The notes under the pieces: generated by a model
The model's database searches: none
What the model was told of the DNA's origin: nothing
Seen by the model: only the letters and a program-made list of their open reading frames with translations
Assembly: GCA_035623255.1 (NCBI GenBank)
Contig: DASPTU010000107.1
Span: 1 to 48,103, forward strand
Origin: JAFAGX01 sp035623255
GTDB lineage: Bacteria > Acidobacteriota > Terriglobia > Terriglobales > Acidobacteriaceae
Direction of reading: 5' to 3'
DNA: 48,103 nucleotides
In this document: positions 14,981 through 24,043 of the stretch, in pieces
Layout of the letters: the number at the start of each line of letters is the position of its first letter
How positions within the stretch are numbered: the first letter of the stretch is position 1
Translations under genes and position numbers: made by a program

Positions 14981-16414
14981 TTGGCTTACATCCAGTTTCT
15001 TGGTGCGGCGGGGACGGTCACGGGTTCGAAGCACCTGATTAATACGGTCTCGGACTCGAGTGGCGGCCACGGTTTTCAGTTACTGATCGACTGCGGATTG
15101 TTTCAAGGCCTGAAAGAGTGGCGTGAGCGTAACTGGCAAAATACTCCTGTTCCTGCCAATCAAATCAATGCAGTGGTTCTCACCCACGCCCACCTTGACC
15201 ACTGCGGCTGGATACCGCGTCTGGTTAAAAACGGCTTCCACGGGCCAATCTATGCTACGCCAGCAACAATCGATCTGTGTGGCATTCTGCTACCGGATTC
15301 CGGGCATCTGCAGGAAGAAGATGCGGAGTTCTACAACAAACACCAGAAATCGAAGCACAGCCCGGCGCTGCCACTTTACACGCTGGAAGAGGCGCAGAAA
15401 AGCCTGCAGTACTTCCGCCCAATCCCATTTGGAACGATGACGCAATTGTCCCCGGAATTGTCGTTCCGCTTTGTCCCGGCGGCGCACATCCTTGGATCTG
15501 CCATGGCGGAGCTTACGCTAAAGATCAATGGTGGCTCGCGTCGATTGCTCTTTACCGGAGACATTGGGCGTGTCCGCGACGAGAACATAACGCCTGGCGA
15601 AGTTGTGCGCTCCGGACCGACGGAGGGGGAGAGCGCAGATCTCCTTGTGATGGAGTCGACGTATGGCAATCGGCAGCACCCGACGGATGATCCGCGGCCT
15701 GAGCTAGCAGTCCTCATCGGCAAAACGGTTGGACAGGGAGGCAGCGTGATTGTTCCCGCCTTCGCGGTCGAACGTACGCAAAAGTTTCTTTTCATATTGA
15801 AAGAACTGATGGATTCCGGGCAGATTCCACAGGTCCCCGTGTACTGCGATAGTCCGATGGCGATCCAAGCCGTAGAAATTTTTATGAAACATTCGGAGGA
15901 CTACAGCGAAGAGACCCGTAATCTGGTGGAGAAGTACGGATCCCCGCTGGAGTGGACGGGATTTCAGTTTGCGCAGACTCCTGAACAGTCGAAAAGGATC
16001 AATGATTCGAAATATCCCTGCGTGATCGTTTCGTCCAGCGGAATGGTAACCGGAGGCCGCATTCTGCATCATTTGGCGCAACGACTCCCTGATCCCAAGA
16101 ACACTGTGATTTTTATTGGCTTCCAGGCTCCGGGGACGCGAGGATTCACGATTAAAAGCGGTGCTCCGGAAGTGAAGATTTTTGGCGAAATGGTTCCGAT
16201 TCGTGCCCAAGTAGCGGCATTCGAGCAATTCAGTGATCATGCGGACACACCGGAGTTGCTGCAATGGCTGCGGACGTTTACGAGCAAGCCAAAGACAACC
16301 TACCTTGTGCACGGCGATCCACCGGCATCTGCGCAGTTGCGCGACACCATGACAAAAGAACTGGGATGGAATGTACAGGTCGCACAATGGATGGAGAAGG
16401 TCCAGATTGGTTAG
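14981..16414 (+). CDS. MBL-fold beta-CASP ribonuclease
   Basis: A 477-residue metallo-beta-lactamase/beta-CASP protein of the CPSF73/TTHA0252 type, which cuts RNA with two zinc ions. Visible motifs are FLGAAGTVTGSKHL, the metal-binding HAHLDH in VVLTHAHLDHCG, PAAHILGSAM, FTGDIGR, the beta-CASP segment SSGMVTGGRILHHL, SDHADTPELL and the C-terminal VHGDPPAS. The start is TTG with GGAGG 6 nt upstream. It follows the M1-like gene by 42 nt and precedes the DinB-like gene by 43 nt on the same strand. Likely cytoplasmic RNA processing or decay; the substrate is unknown. Confidence 0.93.
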   Translation: MAYIQFLGAAGTVTGSKHLINTVSDSSGGHGFQLLIDCGLFQGLKEWRERNWQNTPVPANQINAVVLTHAHLDHCGWIPRLVKNGFHGPIYATPATIDLCGILLPDSGHLQEEDAEFYNKHQKSKHSPALPLYTLEEAQKSLQYFRPIPFGTMTQLSPELSFRFVPAAHILGSAMAELTLKINGGSRRLLFTGDIGRVRDENITPGEVVRSGPTEGESADLLVMESTYGNRQHPTDDPRPELAVLIGKTVGQGGSVIVPAFAVERTQKFLFILKELMDSGQIPQVPVYCDSPMAIQAVEIFMKHSEDYSEETRNLVEKYGSPLEWTGFQFAQTPEQSKRINDSKYPCVIVSSSGMVTGGRILHHLAQRLPDPKNTVIFIGFQAPGTRGFTIKSGAPEVKIFGEMVPIRAQVAAFEQFSDHADTPELLQWLRTFTSKPKTTYLVHGDPPASAQLRDTMTKELGWNVQVAQWMEKVQIG

Positions 16415-16457
16415 TTAGGTCACTCTTTCGGCGTGATGCTGTAGAAGGTTTGAATTT

Positions 16458-16937
16458 ATGACGGACGCAGAACTCAAGAAGCACATCGAAGAGGCAGAAA
16501 AAAGCCCGAAGCAGATGGCCGCGGCGGTTTCCGGCTTGTCAGAGAAGACGCTGCATTACAAGCCGACGCCCGACAAATGGTGCATTCTCGAAATGTTGGC
16601 ACATTTGGCGGACATGGAGATTCTCTACGCGTACAGACTTCGTCAAATGTTGGCAGACAAGAAGCCGGTGATAGCGCCAATTGATCAGGACGCGTGGGCG
16701 AAAAACCTGGGGTATCTGGAGTCCTCGCCGGCGGAACTGGTTGCGCTTTATGGCCTGAACCGCCACGCGACGTTGCAGTTGTTGCGTCGAATGAAACCTG
16801 GTGATCTGGAAAAATCAGCTCATCATCCAGAACTGAACCGCCCGGTCACGGTTGCAGAATACGTGGGCATGATGTCTCGTCACGGCCCAAACCATCTAGC
16901 GCAGATTGAGAAGTTGAAGAAAGAGGCGAAGGGGTAG
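16458..16937 (+). CDS. DinB-like four-helix metal-dependent protein
   Basis: A 159-residue DinB/YfiT-type four-helix bundle. The three family His ligands are visible in MLAHLADME, NRHATLQ and RHGPNHLAQIEKLK, and WCILEMLAHL is typical of the family. Members act as thiol-dependent S-transferases, often using bacillithiol or mycothiol; the substrate cannot be read from sequence. The name reflects fold, not the DinB DNA polymerase. It is the last gene of the rlmB-to-DinB run on the plus strand. Confidence 0.88.
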   Translation: MTDAELKKHIEEAEKSPKQMAAAVSGLSEKTLHYKPTPDKWCILEMLAHLADMEILYAYRLRQMLADKKPVIAPIDQDAWAKNLGYLESSPAELVALYGLNRHATLQLLRRMKPGDLEKSAHHPELNRPVTVAEYVGMMSRHGPNHLAQIEKLKKEAKG

Positions 16938-17004
16938 TGGGCCGTCCACGCAAACATCCGCTGGTGCAGGATGCGAGCATTGGATCGGAAATGGATAGGT
17001 CCTT

Positions 17005-17056
17005 CGTTGGGAGTCGTTCGCCGAGCGAACAACTCCGCTGCCTCAGGACGACAGAG
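17005..17056. repeat. Diverged intergenic repeat copy with internal hairpin
   Basis: Contains CCTTCG, a hairpin GTTCGC-CGA-GCGAAC (17016-17030) and an end CTCCGCTGCCTCAGGACGAC. It resembles the element between sucC and sucD and the one after thiC. It lies between the convergent DinB-like and trpD genes and could be part of a terminator. Confidence 0.4.
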
Positions 17057-17059
17057 GTC

Positions 17060-18121
17060 TTAGGTGGAAGCCGCCGACGCGTTGGTGAACTTCACGAGGG
17101 ATGCGAGTTTGGCAGCGGCGGCGCCGCTGTCAATGGATTGAGCGGCCAAGGGGACAGCGGCAGTCAGGTGAATGGCCTTGCCTGCGGCGACGAGCGCGGC
17201 TGCGGCGTTCAACAGAACCACATCCCGCCGTGGCGATTTCTTTCCACTTAGAATGTCCCGAATAATCGAGGCATTCTCAGCAGCGTCTCCGCCAGCAATG
17301 TCCTCAAGTGAACTGCGATGAATCCCGAACTCCTCAGGGTCGACTTCGTAGCTGTGCACGCTGCCATCGCGCACCTCGGCGATTCGTGTAGGACCGGTGA
17401 TTGTGATCTCATCGAGACCGTCGGAACCGTGTACAACCATGGCGTGGCGCACTCCCAACATGCTTAGGGCTTCTGCGAGTTTTTCGACCAGATCCGCAGA
17501 GTAGACGCCGACCACTTGCGCCGAGGCCTGAGCGGGATTGGCGAGCGGACCGAGCAAGTTGAACACGGTGCGCAGGCGAAGCTCACGGCGAGCGGGTTGA
17601 ACGTACTTCATCGCCGAGTGCATCAAGGGAGCGAACAAAAACGCGATACCGACTTCTTCGAGACAGGCGGCGAGGCGTGCGGGGGGGAGATTGATATTCA
17701 CGCCGAGTGCTTCCATCACGTCAGCCGAGCCGCACTTTGAAGTTACGCTTCGGTTGCCGTGTTTCGCGACACGCACGCCTGTTCCCGCGACAACAAGCGC
17801 AGTAGCGGTCGAGATGTTGAACGTGCCGCTGGTGTCGCCACCAGTACCGCAGGTGTCGACGAGCGCATCTCGCTCGGTCCCGCTCACATCGACTGTGGAA
17901 TTCTGGTGAATGGGAAGTGGAGTCGCGGCATGCCGGATGGCTTCGGCGAAGCCGACGATTTCTTCGACCGTTTCGCCTTTCATGTGGAGGGCGACGAGAA
18001 GGGCAGCAATCTGGGCGTCAGTGCACCTGCCGGAAAGAATCTCAAACATCAAAGTCCGCGCCTCCTCGCGAGCGAGGGACTGGCGGTGATCGGCAATGCG
18101 ATGAAGGGCTTCCGAGATCAT
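17060..18121 (-). CDS. trpD: Anthranilate phosphoribosyltransferase
   Basis: Transfers phosphoribosyl from PRPP to anthranilate in tryptophan synthesis. Glycosyltransferase family 3 motifs are present: DTCGTGGDTSGTFNIST (PRPP loop), KHGNRSVTSKCGSADVMEALGV, HSAMKYVQPARRELRLRTVFNLLGPLANP and HGSDGLDEIT. From the ATG at 18121 it is 353 residues, normal for the family. The frame also reaches back to GTG at 18142 (360 residues); neither start has a good ribosome site. No other trp biosynthetic gene is adjacent, so it stands alone here. Confidence 0.95.
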   Translation of the reverse strand: MISEALHRIADHRQSLAREEARTLMFEILSGRCTDAQIAALLVALHMKGETVEEIVGFAEAIRHAATPLPIHQNSTVDVSGTERDALVDTCGTGGDTSGTFNISTATALVVAGTGVRVAKHGNRSVTSKCGSADVMEALGVNINLPPARLAACLEEVGIAFLFAPLMHSAMKYVQPARRELRLRTVFNLLGPLANPAQASAQVVGVYSADLVEKLAEALSMLGVRHAMVVHGSDGLDEITITGPTRIAEVRDGSVHSYEVDPEEFGIHRSSLEDIAGGDAAENASIIRDILSGKKSPRRDVVLLNAAAALVAAGKAIHLTAAVPLAAQSIDSGAAAAKLASLVKFTNASAAST

Positions 18122-18218
18122 CAGGGAATATAAGCCTAGCACCGATTACGTCCGGAGATTTGTTGGGTCCAAAATGGCATGTTTCAGCAGCGGTCACCAA
18201 TATTTGTGATAGTGCAGG

Positions 18219-18246
18219 TTTGCTGTATGGCAATCGCTTCTATAAA
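18219..18246 (+). promoter_or_regulatory. Candidate promoter of the sucC-sucD-ndk run
   Basis: TTTGCT (18219-18224), a 16-bp spacer and TATAAA (18241-18246), about 73 nt before the sucC ATG. The -10 is good and the -35 weak, so the call is tentative. Confidence 0.4.
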
Positions 18247-18318
18247 ATCGAGTGTTTGCCGCCCATGCACGTAAGCTGCAAGCAAAGTCCTGCCTGAAAG
18301 CTAATCAGGAATTCATAT

Positions 18319-19497
18319 ATGAAGATTCATGAGTATCAGGCCAAAGCGATCCTGAAGAAGTATGGTGTCTCGGGGCCGCGCGGGGAGATGGCTGAAACGC
18401 GCGAGCAAGTGGAAGCTGCAGCCAGAAACCTTTTCAACGCCGGGGCCGCTGGCGTGGTGGTCAAAGCTCAGATTCATGCCGGAGGCCGTGGTAAAGGCGG
18501 TGGCGTGAAAGTCGCCAACTCGGTTGAGGAAGCGGCGGAGATCGGCAGCAAGATTCTGGGAATGACGCTGGTGACGCATCAGACTGGGCCTGAAGGCCGC
18601 CTGGTGCGCCGTGTGCTCGTCGAAGAAACACTGCCGATTGAGAAAGAACTTTATCTGGGGATCGTGATCGATCGAGTCGAGGCGAAACCGGTGTTCATGG
18701 CGTCTGCCGCCGGTGGCATGGAGATCGAGCAGGTAGCCGCCGAAAATCCCGAGGCCATTCTTAAGGAGCACATCGAAGCGGGCATGGGCCTGGAGCCCTT
18801 CAAAGCCCGCAAGCTCGCATTCCAGTTGGGTTTGACACCGCAGCAGATCAACGAGGCTGTGCGCTTCATGACCGGACTCTACCGCGCATTTCAGGAAACC
18901 GACGCCTCTCTGATGGAAATCAATCCTTTCGTGAGCTGCACCGATGGACGGCTGTTTGCGCTTGATGCCAAGATCAATTTTGATGACAACGCGCTGTTTC
19001 GCCACCCGGACATTCGCGAACTGCGCGACATAACCGAAGAAGATCCACTGGAAGTAGAGGCTTCGAAATACAACCTGAATTACATCAAGCTGGACGGTAA
19101 CGTCGGTTGCATGGTCAACGGCGCGGGTCTGGCGATGGCAACGATGGATATTATCAAGTACGCGGGAGGGATGCCGGCGAATTTTCTGGATGTGGGCGGT
19201 GGCGCCAACGTTGAGCAAGTGACCCACGCATTCGAGATTCTCCTCAGCGACCGGAATGTGAAAGCGGTATTGATTAACATTTTCGGCGGCATCCTACGCG
19301 TAGACATGCTGGCAACTGGCGTGGTTGAAGCTGCAAAGAAGACTAATATTCAGTTGCCGATCGTTCTGCGGCTCGAGGGCACGAACGTCGAAGCTGGACG
19401 GGAAATTCTTCGACAATCGGGACTGAATTTAATTGTGGCGGAAACCATGAAGGACGCCGCAGAAAAAGTGGTGGCGGCAGCAGGACGAGCCGCATGA
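18319..19497 (+). CDS. sucC: Succinyl-CoA synthetase (ADP-forming) beta subunit
   Basis: ATP-grasp subunit of the TCA-cycle enzyme that converts succinyl-CoA to succinate with substrate-level phosphorylation. It begins MKIHEYQAKAILKKYGV and has VVKAQIHAGGRGKGGGVK, LMEINPFV, LDAKINFDDNALFRHPD, DGNVGCMVNGAGLAMATMD, FLDVGGGA and FGGILRVD. The 392-residue length matches the family. AGGA lies about 10 nt upstream. It is followed by sucD after an 88-nt gap holding a repeat element, so the pair is probably co-transcribed. Confidence 0.97.
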   Translation: MKIHEYQAKAILKKYGVSGPRGEMAETREQVEAAARNLFNAGAAGVVVKAQIHAGGRGKGGGVKVANSVEEAAEIGSKILGMTLVTHQTGPEGRLVRRVLVEETLPIEKELYLGIVIDRVEAKPVFMASAAGGMEIEQVAAENPEAILKEHIEAGMGLEPFKARKLAFQLGLTPQQINEAVRFMTGLYRAFQETDASLMEINPFVSCTDGRLFALDAKINFDDNALFRHPDIRELRDITEEDPLEVEASKYNLNYIKLDGNVGCMVNGAGLAMATMDIIKYAGGMPANFLDVGGGANVEQVTHAFEILLSDRNVKAVLINIFGGILRVDMLATGVVEAAKKTNIQLPIVLRLEGTNVEAGREILRQSGLNLIVAETMKDAAEKVVAAAGRAA

Positions 19498-19502
19498 TGC
19501 AC

Positions 19503-19564
19503 AGATCTTTCGACTATGCGCTTTTTTGTGAAATAGGAAGGATTTGCTCCGCTCAGGATGACGA
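19503..19564. repeat. Intergenic repeat element between sucC and sucD
   Basis: AGATCTTTCGACTATGCG (19503-19520), then a spacer and GCTCCGCTCAGGATGACGAC ending at 19564. Both ends are related to the element at 35281-35330. It looks like a dispersed non-coding family of this genome and sits inside an otherwise tight operon. Confidence 0.5.
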
Positions 19565-19585
19565 CATTATTTAGAGAAGGGCCTC

Positions 19586-20476
19586 ATGAGCATTCTTATT
19601 GATAAATCAACGCGAGTGATCGTTCAGGGTTTGACTGGGCGGGAAGGCACGTTTCACGCCAAAGCTTGCGCAGAGTACGGAACGAAGATCGTGGGGGGAG
19701 TGACTCCGGGCAAAGGCGGAACCGTCCATGAGGGATTTCCGGTTTTCAATACCGTGCAAGAAGCGGTAGATAAAACCGGGGCGGACGCTTCGATGATCCT
19801 GGTCCCGCCGCCATTCGCAGCTGACGCCATTATGGAGGCGGCTGATGCCGAAATTGAACTGATCGTGTGCATCACGGAAGGTGTGCCGACACTTGACATG
19901 GTTCGGGCATGGGAGTTTCTGCAGAACCGGAGAGCTCGTCTCATCGGCCCGAATTGTCCGGGGATCATCTCGCCGGGAAAATGCAAAATCGGCATCATGC
20001 CGGGGCACATTCACCGCGAAGGGCCAATTGGAATCGTTTCCCGCTCAGGCACACTGACCTATGAGGCTGTGTACCAACTCACAACACGAAATATCGGACA
20101 ATCGACAGCGATTGGCATTGGCGGCGATCCGATCATCGGCACAAATTTTGTAGATGCCCTGGAACTCTTCAACAAGGACCCGCAGACTGAAGCTGTGGTC
20201 ATGATTGGTGAGATCGGGGGAAACGCCGAGGAGACTGCGGCCGAATATGTTAAAACTCGGATGAGAAAGCCGGTGATCGGATTCATCGCCGGCCAGACTG
20301 CGCCGCCGGGACGCAGAATGGGCCACGCGGGTGCGATCATTTCGGGAGGGAAGGGAACAGCCGCTGAAAAGATCAAGGCCATGGAGCGCGCCGGAATTCG
20401 AGTGGCAAAATCTCCTGCAGATATTGGAGAGATGGTTGTCGCAGCGATGGGCGTGAAGCTAGCAGCTCGTAGCTAG
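19586..20476 (+). CDS. sucD: Succinyl-CoA synthetase alpha subunit
   Basis: CoA-binding subunit carrying the phospho-histidine. MSILIDKSTRVIVQGLTGREGTFH, GVTPGKGG, IGPNCPGIISP, KIGIMPGHI and the active-site His in GRRMGHAGAIISGGKGTA are all present. The 296 residues are standard. AGAAGGG lies just upstream of the ATG. Its last codons run into a short direct repeat. ndk follows after 41 nt. Confidence 0.97.
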   Translation: MSILIDKSTRVIVQGLTGREGTFHAKACAEYGTKIVGGVTPGKGGTVHEGFPVFNTVQEAVDKTGADASMILVPPPFAADAIMEAADAEIELIVCITEGVPTLDMVRAWEFLQNRRARLIGPNCPGIISPGKCKIGIMPGHIHREGPIGIVSRSGTLTYEAVYQLTTRNIGQSTAIGIGGDPIIGTNFVDALELFNKDPQTEAVVMIGEIGGNAEETAAEYVKTRMRKPVIGFIAGQTAPPGRRMGHAGAIISGGKGTAAEKIKAMERAGIRVAKSPADIGEMVVAAMGVKLAARS

Positions 20477-20480
20477 CAGC
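20457..20480. repeat. Two-copy AGCTAGCAGC direct repeat at the sucD 3' end
   Basis: AGCTAGCAGC occurs at 20457-20466 and 20471-20480 with TCGT between. It covers the last sucD codons and the stop, so the C-terminal residues (KLAARS) probably derive from the repeat. Each copy is itself partly palindromic. Confidence 0.6.
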
Positions 20481-20517
20481 GAGCAACCCAGCACCAACGG
20501 ATGAGTAATTCAAATCT

Positions 20518-20943
20518 ATGAAGACTCTGGAACGTACTCTAACCATTATCAAACCGGATGCAGTACGCAAGAATGCGGTGGGCGATATCATCGAGCAATT
20601 TGAAAAGAATTCATTCCGCATTTTGGCGATGAAGATGCTTGAAATCTCAAAACATCAGGCAGAACAATTTTATGCGGTGCACGCGCATCGGCCTTTCTAC
20701 AATTCTTTGACGACTTTCATGTCCAGCGGCCCGATTGTGGTGCTCGCACTGGAAAAGGAAAACGCGATCGCCGATCTGCGAAAACTGATGGGAGCAACCA
20801 ACCCGGCGAATGCCGAGGAAGGCACGATTCGCAAAAAGTGGGCCACCAACATAGAGCACAACGCTATCCACGGCTCCGATGCGGATGAGACTGCCCGGTT
20901 CGAGCTGAGTTATTTCTTCGCAGGCTATGAGTTGGCAGGCTAG
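20518..20943 (+). CDS. ndk: Nucleoside diphosphate kinase
   Basis: Transfers the gamma-phosphate of ATP to NDPs by a phospho-His intermediate, balancing NTP pools. It begins ERTLTIIKPDAVRKNAVG and has the active-site segment NAIHGSDADETARFELSYFF with the catalytic His, plus MGATNPANAEEGTIRKKW. The 141 residues are the usual length. Its place after sucCD links nucleotide phosphorylation to succinyl-CoA synthetase, a common pairing. Confidence 0.97.
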   Translation: MKTLERTLTIIKPDAVRKNAVGDIIEQFEKNSFRILAMKMLEISKHQAEQFYAVHAHRPFYNSLTTFMSSGPIVVLALEKENAIADLRKLMGATNPANAEEGTIRKKWATNIEHNAIHGSDADETARFELSYFFAGYELAG

Positions 20944-20981
20944 CTGCCAGTCCCGAAATTTCAATCGCTGGAGTTGTTTTC

Positions 20982-21173
20982 ATGCCTTTGGTTCAAGTTA
21001 CGATGCTGCTCGGCCGCACGGCCGACCAGAAGCGCAAGCTGGCGCAACGCATCACTGATGCAATGGTCGAAGAAGCGGGTGCGCGACGCGAGGCGGTCGT
21101 GGTCGCTTTTCACGAGGTTTCAAAGGAAAGCTACGCGTCCGGCGGCGTGCTCGTGGCGGACAAAGGGGAATAG
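20982..21173 (+). CDS. 4-oxalocrotonate tautomerase-like protein
   Basis: A 63-residue tautomerase-superfamily protein starting MPLVQVTML, so Pro1 becomes the N-terminal catalytic base after Met removal. KRKLAQRITDAMVEEAG and VVVAFHEVSKESYASGG fit the family fold. GGAG lies 9 nt upstream of the ATG. The substrate is unknown; many of these proteins are promiscuous. It is the last gene of the sucC-sucD-ndk run and converges with the ABM gene. Confidence 0.85.
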   Translation: MPLVQVTMLLGRTADQKRKLAQRITDAMVEEAGARREAVVVAFHEVSKESYASGGVLVADKGE

Positions 21174-21221
21174 ATTTCTGTTGCCAATCGCATGATTACA
21201 TCACGGGCGATTGTGCCCCAA

Positions 21222-21509
21222 TCAGGAGATGGGCTCGTAAACCTGGCCTTCGATTCGATCTCCAAGCTTTGGTAAGTCCTTTCTAGCGTATTGCAAAAAA
21301 TGGGGCGAGGAACGGTGCGCTTCCAGCGCAGCATCATCTTTATATTGTTCGTAAACAAAATACCGGCGCGGATCGGTCTTATGGCGATGTACCACATACA
21401 TGAGACAGCCGGGTTCCTTGCGGGATTCTTCTGTGAGCTTTGAAAAAATCGAGGCAACTTCCGCTTCGCGCCCCTGTTTTGCCATCCATATCACCGCAAG
21501 AACGACCAT
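21222..21509 (-). CDS. ABM-domain monooxygenase-like protein (YgiN type)
   Basis: A 95-residue antibiotic-biosynthesis-monooxygenase fold protein: EVASIFSKLTEESRKEPGCLMYVVHR, YFVYEQYKDDAALEAHRSSPHFLQY. Such proteins act as dimers, often as cofactor-free quinol oxygenases or heme-related enzymes; the substrate is unknown. It begins 13 nt after the purA stop on the same strand, so it is probably co-transcribed with purA. Confidence 0.88.
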   Translation of the reverse strand: MVVLAVIWMAKQGREAEVASIFSKLTEESRKEPGCLMYVVHRHKTDPRRYFVYEQYKDDAALEAHRSSPHFLQYARKDLPKLGDRIEGQVYEPIS

Positions 21510-21522
21510 CGCCTGCTCCGCT

Positions 21523-22878
21523 CTAAGATTTTGCCCGGGCTTGTCTTGACCTCGTCAGTTCGTGCAACCTGGTGATAAATTCATCGATAAAAACCGTCTG
21601 CTCACGCTCGGCGCCCGTGGAGATGACACCGATCCGAGAACCACTTTCCCGCTCAACGAAGTTAAGATATTCGCGTGCCGCTTTCGGCAACTTCTCTAAC
21701 TGAGTGATCCCCTGAGTTGAGCTGCGCCAACCGGGCATGTTCCGATAAACGCATTCAATTTTCTTGAAACCGCTGTCCTGCGGGGGGACCTCTTCGGTCG
21801 TCTTGCCGTCGATCTTATATGCGACGCAGACTGGAATCTGATCGAGTTCGTCCAGAACGTCCAACTTCGTGACTACCAGCCAGGAGATGCCGTTAATGAT
21901 GCCAGCGTAACGAAGCAGTGGCAAGTCGATCCATCCGCAACGGCGAGGCCGACCGGTAACGGCGCCGAATTCGTTGCCGCGAGCTCGCAATAGATCGCCC
22001 TTCTCGTCCAGCGCCTCGGTGGGGAAAGGACCACCTCCAACTCGAGTGCAGTATGCCTTGGTGACGCCGATGACAGTATCAATGGCGGTGGGTGCGACGC
22101 CGGTTCCGGTTACGGCGCCTCCGGAGGTGGCGCTCGAAGAGGTCACGAACGGATAAGTTCCGTGATCGATATCGAGCATGGTGCCCTGGGCGCCTTCAAA
22201 CATGACGGATTCGCCGTTGGCTAATGCCTTGTTGAGGAAGGCGGCCGTATCGCATACGAAGGGCGCAATCTTGACGGAAGCAGCGGCGTAGTCTGCGTAC
22301 ATTTTGTCCGGATCGAGCGGCTCTGAGTTGAACAGTGCATGCGCAATCAGGTTCTTCTCCTGACAGGCATTTTCAATGTGGGTCTTGAGGAGTTGCAGGT
22401 CCAACAAGTCGGCAACTCGCAGACCGCGACGGCCCATTTTGTCTTCGTAGGCGGGGCCGATTCCGCGCGAGGTGGTTCCGATCCTTACGCGGCCGGGCGC
22501 GTTCTCGGACGCCAGCTCAATCATGCGGTGATAGGGAAGAATAACGTGAGCGCGGTTACTGACAAAGATATTGCCGTCAACCTTGATTCCAGCTTCACGA
22601 AGCGCCGAAACCTCTTTAAGAAAGGCCATGGGATCAAGCACGACGCCGTTGCCGATGAGACTGCGGCGGCCGGGGCGCAACACACCACAAGGGACCAACT
22701 GCAGGATGAACTTCTTGCCATTGATGATGACCGTGTGACCTGCGTTGTGTCCCCCCGCATAGCGCGCCACAATGGAAAAGTTCTCCGAGAGGACGTCGAC
22801 AATCTTACCCTTGCCTTCGTCACCCCATTGAGCGCCGACGATGACCGCAGTTTTCCCGTTGTTCAATGCAAGTTCCAA
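21523..22878 (-). CDS. purA: Adenylosuccinate synthetase
   Basis: Joins IMP and aspartate using GTP, the first committed step to AMP. The GTP loop GAQWGDEGKGKIVD, GGHNAGHTV, the GTTSRGIGPAYEDK segment, EGAQGTMLDIDHGTYPFVTSS and the C-terminal STGAERE are clear. The start is one of two TTG codons (22878 or 22866); neither has a convincing ribosome site, and conservation begins just after them. At 451 residues it is slightly long. The 210-nt gap upstream, shared with divergent mutM, contains a hairpin (TAGGCGG 22964-22970 with CCGCCTA 22997-23003). Confidence 0.96.
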   Translation of the reverse strand: MELALNNGKTAVIVGAQWGDEGKGKIVDVLSENFSIVARYAGGHNAGHTVIINGKKFILQLVPCGVLRPGRRSLIGNGVVLDPMAFLKEVSALREAGIKVDGNIFVSNRAHVILPYHRMIELASENAPGRVRIGTTSRGIGPAYEDKMGRRGLRVADLLDLQLLKTHIENACQEKNLIAHALFNSEPLDPDKMYADYAAASVKIAPFVCDTAAFLNKALANGESVMFEGAQGTMLDIDHGTYPFVTSSSATSGGAVTGTGVAPTAIDTVIGVTKAYCTRVGGGPFPTEALDEKGDLLRARGNEFGAVTGRPRRCGWIDLPLLRYAGIINGISWLVVTKLDVLDELDQIPVCVAYKIDGKTTEEVPPQDSGFKKIECVYRNMPGWRSSTQGITQLEKLPKAAREYLNFVERESGSRIGVISTGAEREQTVFIDEFITRLHELTRSRQARAKS

Positions 22879-22963
22879 GACCGATTGCGCAGCTTACCCA
22901 GTTGCCGTTGCGGAGTCGCACACACTCGTTGCCCGCGAAAACCGGGTCTCTGAATTACAAGGA

Positions 22964-23003
22964 TAGGCGGAGCAGAGGTGTACGCAAAATGATAACCCGC
23001 CTA
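22964..23003. promoter_or_regulatory. Inverted repeat between divergent purA and mutM
   Basis: TAGGCGG and CCGCCTA are perfect inverted arms separated by 26 nt. They could form a loose stem-loop or a two-site operator. No function can be assigned. Confidence 0.3.
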
Positions 23004-23088
23004 AGCTTCGATCGGCAAACGGCCGCGTGGATGTTCGTGGATATAAACTCGTGGACCGAAGCCCACATAAGACGCATCGGATGATTGA

Positions 23089-23955
23089 ATGCCCGAACTT
23101 CCCGAGGTCGAAACCATCGCTCGCGGTCTGGCGAAGCGAGTAACCGGAGAGGTGATCGAATCAGTGTGGCTCGGCTCTAAGCCTGAGCCTTTGAAGTCAC
23201 CGGCATCCGAAATTGTCAATACGCTGGAGTCCGCGCGGATAGCCGGGGTTCGGCGGGTTGGCAAGCACATCGTTTTTGATCTGGAAAGAAGTCGTCCTGC
23301 GCGAGCGATGTTACCTTCGCGTGGGACGAGAAAGGCAAAGCCGTCGGGAAACTCATCGAATGTTTCTCAGTGGGTGGTACATCTCGGCATGACCGGGCGG
23401 ATCCTCATATGTGAGCCCGACGAACCCATGGAAAAGCATACGCATGCGATTGCGAAGCTGACCTCTGGTAGAGAGCTACGATTTGTGGATCCTCGGCGGT
23501 TTGGCCGACTGAGCGTTGCGCACGGATTTGAAGCGCCGGGATCGGAGCCACTGAAAGTCGAACTGGAAAGATTTGTGGAGCTGTTTCACGGGCGTAAAAC
23601 GCCGATCAAGAGCGCGTTATTGAATCAGAAGTTATTAAGTGGGGTCGGCAACATTTATGCGGATGAGGCGCTGTTCAGGGCCGGCATCCGGCCAAGACGT
23701 CGTGCGGCTTCGCTGAGCAGAGAGCAGCTGCGACGGCTCTATCTCGCCGTGCAGGAGGTGCTGAATGAGGCCATCAATCTGGGGGGCTCCTCTGTGTCGG
23801 ATTACGTTGACGCCGATGGCAACGAGGGATTCTTTCAACTTCAGCACCGGGTTTACGGGCGAGAAAGCGGGCCTTGCCTGGTGTGTAAAACAGCGATTAA
23901 GCGCGTTGTCATTGCTGGCCGGAGCAGCCATTACTGTCCGAAGTGCCAGAAGTAG
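23089..23955 (+). CDS. mutM: Formamidopyrimidine-DNA glycosylase
   Basis: Removes 8-oxoguanine and other oxidised purines and nicks the abasic site. MPELPEVET gives the catalytic N-terminal Pro and the following Glu. The helix-two-turn-helix is in KSALLNQKLLSGVGNIYADEALF, and the C-terminal zinc finger has four cysteines in CLVCKTA and YCPKCQK. VHLGMTGR and FVDPRRFGRL are conserved. The 288 residues are slightly longer than E. coli MutM because of an insert near residue 75 (PSRGTRKAKPSGNSSN). Cytoplasmic DNA repair. Confidence 0.96.
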   Translation: MPELPEVETIARGLAKRVTGEVIESVWLGSKPEPLKSPASEIVNTLESARIAGVRRVGKHIVFDLERSRPARAMLPSRGTRKAKPSGNSSNVSQWVVHLGMTGRILICEPDEPMEKHTHAIAKLTSGRELRFVDPRRFGRLSVAHGFEAPGSEPLKVELERFVELFHGRKTPIKSALLNQKLLSGVGNIYADEALFRAGIRPRRRAASLSREQLRRLYLAVQEVLNEAINLGGSSVSDYVDADGNEGFFQLQHRVYGRESGPCLVCKTAIKRVVIAGRSSHYCPKCQK

Positions 23956-24043
23956 CGTTCCGAGTATTGCGCCGAAAACGATTTAATACGTCATTTGGTA
24001 ATCGACAATACAAATTCCCTGGTGTTAGTCTGATGTTTTCACT

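Noticed and set aside
22989..23084. 31-codon frame just before mutM
   Set aside because: Possible upstream ORF (MITRLSFDRQTAAWMFVDIN...), but it has no convincing ribosome site and too little information to support it.
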